NCBI GenBank assembly: GCA_026686845.1
Contig: JAIVEN010000014.1
Coordinates: 31,084,001-31,148,000, forward strand
Reading direction: 5' to 3'
Length of the DNA: 64,000 nucleotides
From: Adenanthera pavonina
Lineage: Eukaryota; Streptophyta; Magnoliopsida; Fabales; Fabaceae
Part shown: positions 58,101 through 64,000 of the stretch, in pieces
Layout: each line of letters starts with the position of its first letter
Numbering within the stretch: the first letter of the stretch is position 1
Made by a program: the position numbers and the translations under genes
The notes under the pieces: model-generated
What the model was told of the DNA's origin: nothing
Database searches by the model: none
The model's input: the letters and a program-made list of their open reading frames with translations, nothing else

Positions 58101-58205
58101 CGTACAAATATGTGCACCATATGTTGGCGCTCGGTTAGTAGGCGGTTATGAACCGCCAACAATAGCTAAAAATAACCGCCAACAAAGCCCTTTTTTGGTG
58201 TAGTG
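55181..58205. mobile_element. Non-autonomous CACTA element 1, inside the TRIM 3' LTR
   Basis: A 3025-bp unit starts CACTACGCCATATTTGGG and ends TTTTTTGGTGTAGTG, with the 3-bp duplication AAT on both sides (55178-55180, 58206-58208). Subterminal repeats taggcggttat / aaccgcctac are dense at 55201-55430 and 58045-58190, many in inverted pairs such as GTAGGCG (55217) with CGCCTAC (55238). No transposase. The interior has leader- and intron-like sequence. Frames at 55302-56116 and 56449-57904 show no domain. Confidence 0.95.
55440..58040 (+). other. Interior of CACTA 1: leader- and intron-like, no coding domain
   Basis: C/T-rich start (tctctatcattcattgctagg, near 55556) changes to T-rich intron-like DNA after ~55850, resembling a plant 5' UTR and first intron. 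This may be the remnant 5' region of the autonomous parent or a captured host fragment. A (TA)n run lies at 56196-56211. Confidence 0.35.
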
Positions 58206-58281
58206 AATCTTTTGAGTCAAGTTCTTTCGTTACTCTGTATTTTCTAAGTGCTTGAGATAAGTTCTCATTGTGTCCATATCA
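58206..58281 (+). repeat. 3' LTR of TRIM-like element, second part
   Basis: AATCTTTTGAGTCAAGTTCT to TGTCCATATCA, matching 54061-54137 of the 5' LTR (AATCTTTTGAGTCAAGTTCT, TGTCCACATCA). Confidence 0.9.
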
Positions 58282-58561
58282 GTAAACAAAATATGAGTAA
58301 TCATGTAATTGTAATCCTAACATGAGAAATGCACAATGCTATGGCCATTGTGTACAAAGGAAGTGGATGCATTTAAAGGTCCACTTAAGGCTCTCAAAGA
58401 TAATATTTAGTTTAGACCAACATATAAAAAATATTACTTAAAATTTTTCACCAAATTAAGGATGAAGAAGGAGTTGTATTCATAAGCATTTAAGTTTGTT
58501 GAATTCTTGATTAGTAGTTGGTAGATTTGTGCTTCATTGTCAATTTCATTATATTGAGATA
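58282..58561 (+). other. Internal DNA of outer element, no gene
   Basis: AT-rich stretch between TRIM and the nested LTR. Frames at 58434-58714 run across an LTR boundary and are chance. Confidence 0.4.
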
Positions 58562-60085
58562 TGTTAGGAATGCTGGTTTTCCAATAAGGGGATGAATTGA
58601 GAAGTTTAAAACTTTCTGCAAAAATACAATTAAGCAGTGAAAGCAAAAACTTGTAGAAAAATAGAGTATGATGAAAAAGAATATGAATGTAAGATAGAGT
58701 GAGAGAAGATTCAAAGATTTATCTTGGTTTGATCTAATCTACTTGGCCTATGTCCAGTTCTCAAGCCATCACTTGAGATTTTCTACTATATTTTAGAATT
58801 GAACGGGCTTCTTGCAATGCCTCAGTATAATACTAGTGCGATGTTCTAATAACACTGAAAAATTACTCTCAACACTCTTATAAGTGTTTCTCAATTTCAT
58901 TTGTGATTCTCCTTACAAAGAATCTTTCTTCCAGATAAAAAAAAGATTTTATATAGAAATGATTACTCTCTTAACTAGAGTAGCTATGAAAGTTATGGCT
59001 TAATAAATGTGGTGTGTGGGTGAAAAAGTTTTGTCTAATAAATTTAGCAGAGTTTTGGCAAAGATAGACTTAAATTTGTTATCCACAACTTCAAATGAAG
59101 TTCTATTTATAAATTTGTGACTCAACTAGTTATTAGTCATAAGATTTAGCCATTAAAGACTTTAACCAATGGTTACTCTGTAAAAATAATCATTCACCAA
59201 CTGCATTTAATGCATTTGACACATCAAAATTGGAATTTTAGGGGTTCAACAGATGAATTTTGCAGAAATAGAAAGTTAATGACTTTAACATTGAACTTTA
59301 AAATTCGTTTGTTCAAATGTGATATTCGAATTTCAAGTTTGTCAAAGATATTTTATGTTAGATCATACGAATTTTCATATTGAAAGTGTATCTATTGAGT
59401 TTGAACAGTTGTCTCAAGTTTTCACATTCCACTCGAAATTCAAATTTTAGAAGATGAAATTTATCTATCAAAGACATGTTCAACATGGTACAAAATTCTC
59501 CTTTATGAAATGCAACTTTTGAACACTAAAGTTCGTCTATAAAAGGCATGCTCTAGGGAGACTTATAAGTTCTCATTTTGAAATTTACACTTTGAAGTTC
59601 AAAGTTCATCTGTTAGAAGTAGTGATATTAAACTCATTTTAGTTTTCATCAACATTCGAATTTTGACCAAACTTTATGCAAATTTTGCACAATTTTACTA
59701 ATTATACTTAGCTTGAAATTCGAATTTCAGAATTAAAATTCATCTATAAGAGATAACAACTCTATAACTTCAAATTTCATTGAGCAAAATTCAAATTTTG
59801 CATAAAATAAACATGAGTCAAATACAAAATTCATTTGTTAGCCAATATTTCTCAGTTTTAACACATACTAACATTGGATAACTATGAAATAGCTCATTTA
59901 AGTACTGTAGTAATATAAATAAATAAGAATCAAAGTTTTTTACCCAGTGTACATAGTGAGAAATCCTAAAAACTAAATCTTTACTTATTTTTCACTGGAT
60001 TTCTTCACTTTATCCTTTCATACTCTTTGATATTCTCCTTTCCAAATTCTAGTTATTTAAAATTATCAAAACTTCTGATTCAACA
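58562..60085 (-). mobile_element. Solo LTR of copia-like family (same family as 5803-7466)
   Basis: On the minus strand it starts TGTTGAATCAGAAGTTTTGA at 60085 and ends ATTCCTAACA at 58562, with CAATTCATCCCCTTATTGG just before the end. Start, tail (CAATTCACCCCCCTC in the other copy) and the interior aaattcgaattt-type words match 5803-7466. No polypurine tract lies before the start, so it is not attached to an internal region. 1524 bp against 1664. No target duplication was recognised. Confidence 0.75.
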
Positions 60086-60281
60086 TGTAACATGATCTAT
60101 AGAATATATAATGCGTTAGAATATGCTTCCATGTTATATGATTTTAATTATATGCTTATGATTGCCAAATGAAATGCCCATATGATCTTTGAAAATAGAC
60201 TTGGGGTCTACAAAATGCCCATTTAAGAGTTACGAATTTCATAAGCAATATTTATAAATAAACTCAATAAAGAAGTGGTGA
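60086..60281 (+). other. End of internal region of outer element
   Basis: AT-rich DNA ending in the purine-rich AATAAAGAAGTGGTGA (60266-60281), the likely polypurine tract before the 3' LTR. Confidence 0.5.
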
Positions 60282-60671
60282 TGTTTTATGAGCCGTCCAT
60301 TGATAGGCTGACAATTTAGAAAGGCCCAAGAATAATTAATTAACTAAGCATTGTTAATTAATTATCCATTTTGAGTTTAGGTTTTGAAATTCGAAAAGGA
60401 TAAAGGTAGTAGGAAGTTTTACATTTAAAAAATTTCCTATCAATTTGTACAGAAATATGGTTGGAAGACACAAAACATGAGAATGAAATTTTTTTCTTCT
60501 CTTCTTATGGTGTATATGCTGTGAAGGTAGGATTGAAGCCCATACTGTGATTTCAGTCTACCGCATGGTTTAGAGTGGTTTGAGCAATCTAATTGGCATA
60601 CATGAAGTACTCAACATATTAAACTATCAAATGGGTACGCATTCCCTCAGCCTATACGCTAAAATTCTTCA
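60282..60671 (+). repeat. 3' LTR of outer element
   Basis: 390 bp, TGTTTTATGAGCCGTCC to TAAAATTCTTCA, followed by target copy ATGTG (60672-60676). It matches the 5' LTR along its length with scattered changes and small indels, which indicates considerable age. Confidence 0.9.
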
Positions 60672-60676
60672 ATGTG

Positions 60677-60840
60677 CATAGTAAAAGTGTGAGTCACCAC
60701 CATGGGAGAAAAAAAAAAATCCTTTAGAGCCAAAATATGAATTGCAATTTTTATTCTTCTAGAAGTACATGGTCGTACGTCCACAACAAAGTGAAGAGAT
60801 TGTTTAAGTTCATTGATAAATGATTTTGAGATATCTAATC
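60677..60840. other. Spacer, nothing seen
   Basis: Short AT-rich flank between the nested stack and LTR i. Confidence 0.3.
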
Positions 60841-63545
60841 TGTAACACTTTAACTTTAGATATCATTTCTCCTGTACAAGACCTTATTTAATGTCCATTT
60901 AAGTCACTTTAGAATCTTGAATTACATAAGAGATCAAAACAGAAAAATATAAAACTTTCAGTTGCTATTCATTTAGTTACCTCATTTTCAAGAGTGAACT
61001 TTGAAAAATCATCAATGATTTTTGAAAAATCATATGAAAGTGACTCATTCTCTAAAACTAGCTTAAAACATTCTCTACATAAAAAAAATATGAAATAGTT
61101 TCTTTAACATGCCAATTTGTACAGTATTTAGTACAAAAATTACTATTTATGTTATCATTTTATACTTTTTCAAAATTTTGACCTTAATTTTAAAAATTTA
61201 TTTCTCATTCTATTCAAAATCAAATTTTGCATACTTTATATCATTAGAAAGTTTTACATGTCTATTTTCCAGTAATAGTTTTCTTATATATTTATTCAAC
61301 TAGAACAGAGCATAATATTAACCTAAATCATTAAGGGTTAAAGCATAACTTTTACTGGAATAGTTTTAGGAAAATATGCATTCCTTCCATTATACAACTC
61401 CAATTCATTCAAACCAATGCCATACTGCTCATAAGACACAACTCTTTCCATACATGCAATTAGATGAATTTTTGGTGCACTGTAAGAATTTATACTATCT
61501 TTTAAAATAAACAGTACTTGCAGTAAGAATCATAGTTTTCCCAACACCATCTAGTTTTGACCCTTAAATTTGAAAATTCACCATAAATTGTATGCATATC
61601 TATTTTAGGTATTCTTTTACTCTTTCAAAAGTTTATTCTATCTACTTCTAAAGCATATATAACACTTATATGGAATACTCTATTTTGAATAGATTACCCC
61701 TATTCCAATCACTTCTAGAGCATATATAACACTTATTTGGACAAATTTGAATTTCAAACTTCTAAACCATTATCATACAATGTACACATGATTCAAACAT
61801 GTCCAAAATATGTTCATAAGATCATAAGAGACTTAAAGTCTCATGATAATAGGCAAGCATAGCCTCATAAATTCATATACAATTTTACATAAAAGAGCAA
61901 AGAGACACATAACAATTGTAAATATTAATCTAATCATCAAGATTTCTCTCCTTGCTACTTGCCTCCCTTGGATCCTTACCATCACTTGGCCTATCATGTT
62001 AACATTTAGATGGTGAGATTTTGAAAATCCTAGTAGCAGCATCAATTTTATGCATGCATGTTATCATATATGTCATAAATCATCAAACAAACATATTAGA
62101 GCATATTAAGCCATATTATTTCATAAAAATTTTGACAAAATTTCCACTTAGAAAATAGACATCCCCCGTGAAGTCAAAACCCTTAAATATTCTTGGCCAA
62201 ACAATCAACAATCATCATAATAGCAATATGGCAAGTCATAAAGTTTCATAAAACAACATAAGATAACATAATGCAATAAATGGACAATTACTACCTTAGG
62301 GATTCTCTTTGCTTTTCCTCTTGGTTTTACTTCTTCCTAGAACTTCTATAAGCTTTTTTGAATTTAAATACAACATTAAACATCCATTTAGGCCACTGAT
62401 CAAAGGGTTACTTCAGAAAATCTCAAATGAACCCTAAAAACTCATAATTTATCTTTATCTTTTTCAAGATTTCAACATTTGTTCTTAAGGTTTTTTGCCA
62501 TGGGGAATCCATTTTTAGCATCAAATCCTTGAAATTCCCACTCTATCATAACCCCCTTGTTTGGGCCGAAATGGACTCTAAAGGAGTAAGGAATGATTTT
62601 TCATGCAACTTATCTCAAGCCTTTACAAAACTTTACTTTCTCACCTAGTACGTGATTTCCACCATGTTTCTTGCATAAAAACTCACTTCCTTCACTTCTT
62701 CACTCTTGGCCGAACCTTACTCTTGAGAAGGAGGAGAAGAGAACTTCTTCAAACTATGCCAAACTACTTGAAACTTAAGCTAGAAGCCATAAGAATACCA
62801 AGAGAATAGCTTACCACAAGGTGTCTTGCTCTTTCTCTCTTTTCTCCTTCACCTTCTTCACGCTACTTTCTTTCTTTCTTATGCAAATTTTGAGCTATGT
62901 CACTTTCTTAATCAGACCACTTAAGTCAGCCAAAGAGGAAGGAGAGATAAATGTCCAAGTTTGCATAATTACCATGTTTAATGCTTGGTTAAGTTTAACT
63001 CCGTTCTTCATTAAATTTCCTAAAGAAATAATTAAATATTTCCATTTCTCACATGCTGCAATTGTCACACCACTTTAGGGGAAAATATCTCCAAAATATT
63101 GCATTTTTTTCCTAATCCAAATATATTATATATTAGTTACTTTTCATCTGAACTATTAAAGTTACTTTAACAGTATTTTGTTATTTTATAGATACATGAT
63201 TAAACCATATTGTGTATGTGTTTACTTTAATATCCTATTCCAAAAAGTATCTATATGGAGCCCACATAGTCTTCTCTCTTATTTGTTGCTCTGGTGGGGC
63301 CCATAATACTTTTTTCCTTTTGTAGTATAATTTCTATTGCATTCTATAGTTTGTTTTCTTCCAAACTAATCTGTTTAGGCCCAATATACTGGTCCATTGA
63401 GTCCAGTATATCATAAGCTTCGGTCTAACTATAATATCAGATATTTATGAAAATACCCTTAGAGGAACTAAACTGCAATTTTTTTAGGGATTAAATTGTA
63501 GATAATTTTTCTTCCAGGGACCAAATTACAAGTTCATACTTTACA
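60841..63545 (-). mobile_element. Family A LTR (LTR i), start uncertain
   Basis: The minus-strand end lies at 60841 (plus TGTAACACTTTAACTTT, as at 35991 and 32230). The far part aligns with LTR b: on the minus strand GGGTATTTTCATAAATATC (~63440) against GGGTATTTTTGTAAATATG (42078). The family start was not clearly seen; TGTAAAGTATG at 63545 is a candidate, but the LTR may run further. Inside is a 26-bp word repeated about 64 bp apart (~61648, ~61712). Frames at 61109-61303, 61833-62045 and 62603-63078 have no domains. Confidence 0.55.
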
Positions 63546-64000
63546 TACTCCTAGCCTAAAAATAATGCTCGAGTGTCCCCTAGTTAACTGCCCCCATTTA
63601 CTAACTTGTTTTTCCTTCCCCAATCCAATAACTAATTTTCATATCTAAGATTAGATTCTACAAATCTGTTGAAGATTAGTTCAATTTGAAGTATCTAACA
63701 TTAATAAATAATCACTCCTCATTTTTTTCTCTCTACATGCATAAAATAATGATCTCCAGATGATTCATAAAAATTAATCTGCTAAAAAGCTTGTTGTAAG
63801 AATTGGACCGGATCAAATGGTTCATCCAGAAACTAGTGCCAGATCCAGTCTGAATAAAGGACAAGATTGATCCTTTTAGGAATCGGTGTGAACCGGTGAA
63901 ATTGGACTTAAACCAGTTTGAACTAGTCCAATTTTTTTAAAAACTTTTTACATTTTTTTAAATTTTTTATTTTTTAAGATAAAATAGCATCATCTTTAGT
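63546..64000. repeat. Right edge: spacer plus MITE-like end
   Basis: 63800-63930 holds GGACCGGATCAAATGGTTC, TCGGTGTGAACCGGTG and AACCAGTTTGAACTAGTCCA, resembling the ends of the MITE-like element at 45178-45950. The element runs toward the window edge and cannot be bounded. Confidence 0.4.

Larger units (their letters stand above)
53461..58281 (+). mobile_element. TRIM-like non-autonomous LTR element with nested CACTA
   Basis: Two direct LTRs of ~0.7 kb (53461-54137 and 54546-58281 minus a 3028-bp insertion) enclose only 408 bp, bearing a perfect tRNA-Met primer site and a polypurine tract but no gag or pol. Both LTRs share long identical stretches such as TTACATTAGAAGAAATAAAA (53629, 54718). 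LTR length is larger than for classical TRIMs, so it may be a short LARD-type derivative. No convincing target duplication was seen (GTGCA against GTAAA at best). Confidence 0.8.
51084..60671 (+). mobile_element. Small LTR retrotransposon (outer element of nested stack)
   Basis: Two direct LTRs (51084-51474 and 60282-60671) enclose a region with a primer site, and the whole is flanked by a perfect 5-bp duplication ATGTG (51079-51083, 60672-60676). Removing the nested TRIM/CACTA (53461-58281) and the nested LTR (58562-60085) leaves about 2.5 kb of internal DNA including SINEs. No gag or pol domain was found, so the element is non-autonomous. Its LTR size and tRNA-Met-type primer site would suit a copia relative, but the lineage is not proven. 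Confidence 0.85.

Noticed and set aside
1..64000. CRISPR array, bacterial operon, phage or plasmid system
   Set aside because: All recognisable elements are plant nuclear transposons; no spaced short direct-repeat array or prokaryotic gene order is present.
1..64000. Canonical nuclear tRNA genes or organelle DNA insertions
   Set aside because: No full cloverleaf with both boxes, and no familiar chloroplast or mitochondrial gene sequence was seen by eye; a tRNAscan run would settle the first point.

Overview
This window looks like gene-poor, repeat-packed nuclear DNA from a flowering plant. It is AT-rich and holds Ty3/gypsy chromovirus and copia-type LTR retrotransposon pieces, a Cassandra LTR carrying 5S rRNA sequence, En/Spm-type CACTA elements, a Tourist-like MITE, tRNA-derived SINEs and plant-type 7SL RNA sequences driven by the plant USE/TATA promoter. 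I found no intact host protein gene. The long open frames are decayed transposon proteins or chance frames.

Layout. 1-3.6 kb: a decayed Ty3 chromovirus pol with its 3' LTR, minus strand. 3.6-7.5 kb: an unclassified block holding a Cassandra solo LTR with a perfect TSD, then the 3' end of a copia-like (SIRE/Maximus-like) element with ORF fragment, polypurine tract and 1.66-kb LTR. 7.5-13.3 kb: LTR fragments, a SINE-like piece, solo LTR A1, a Tourist MITE and a CACTA terminus. 13.6-18.1 kb: long inverted arms of ~130-bp subrepeats (Mutator-like or foldback) around another LTR. 18.7-20.5 kb: a cluster of 7SL RNA copies, two with correctly spaced promoters. 20.6-22.6 kb: a complete non-autonomous CACTA element with TSD TGA. 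24.7-45.1 kb: one decayed autonomous CACTA element (TNP2-like transposase, then TNPA/Transposase_24-like gene), apparently split by solo LTRs of a 2.5-3.3-kb family called family A here; LTR e sits inverted inside LTR c. 46.1-50.1 kb: a CACTA 3' terminus and more LTRs.

51.08-60.67 kb is a nested stack. A small LTR element with TSD ATGTG holds a pair of SINEs (one inside the duplicated target of the other), a TRIM-like element whose 3' LTR holds a 3.0-kb CACTA element (TSD AAT), and a solo copia-like LTR. 60.8-64 kb: another family A LTR and a MITE-like edge.

The sequences act as layers rather than as a pathway. Autonomous elements (CACTA TNP2/TNPA, Ty3 pol) are dead, while the best-preserved structures are solo LTRs and non-autonomous elements. 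The only non-transposon functional candidate is the 7SL RNA cluster. Family assignments rest on motifs read by eye; no database search was possible.
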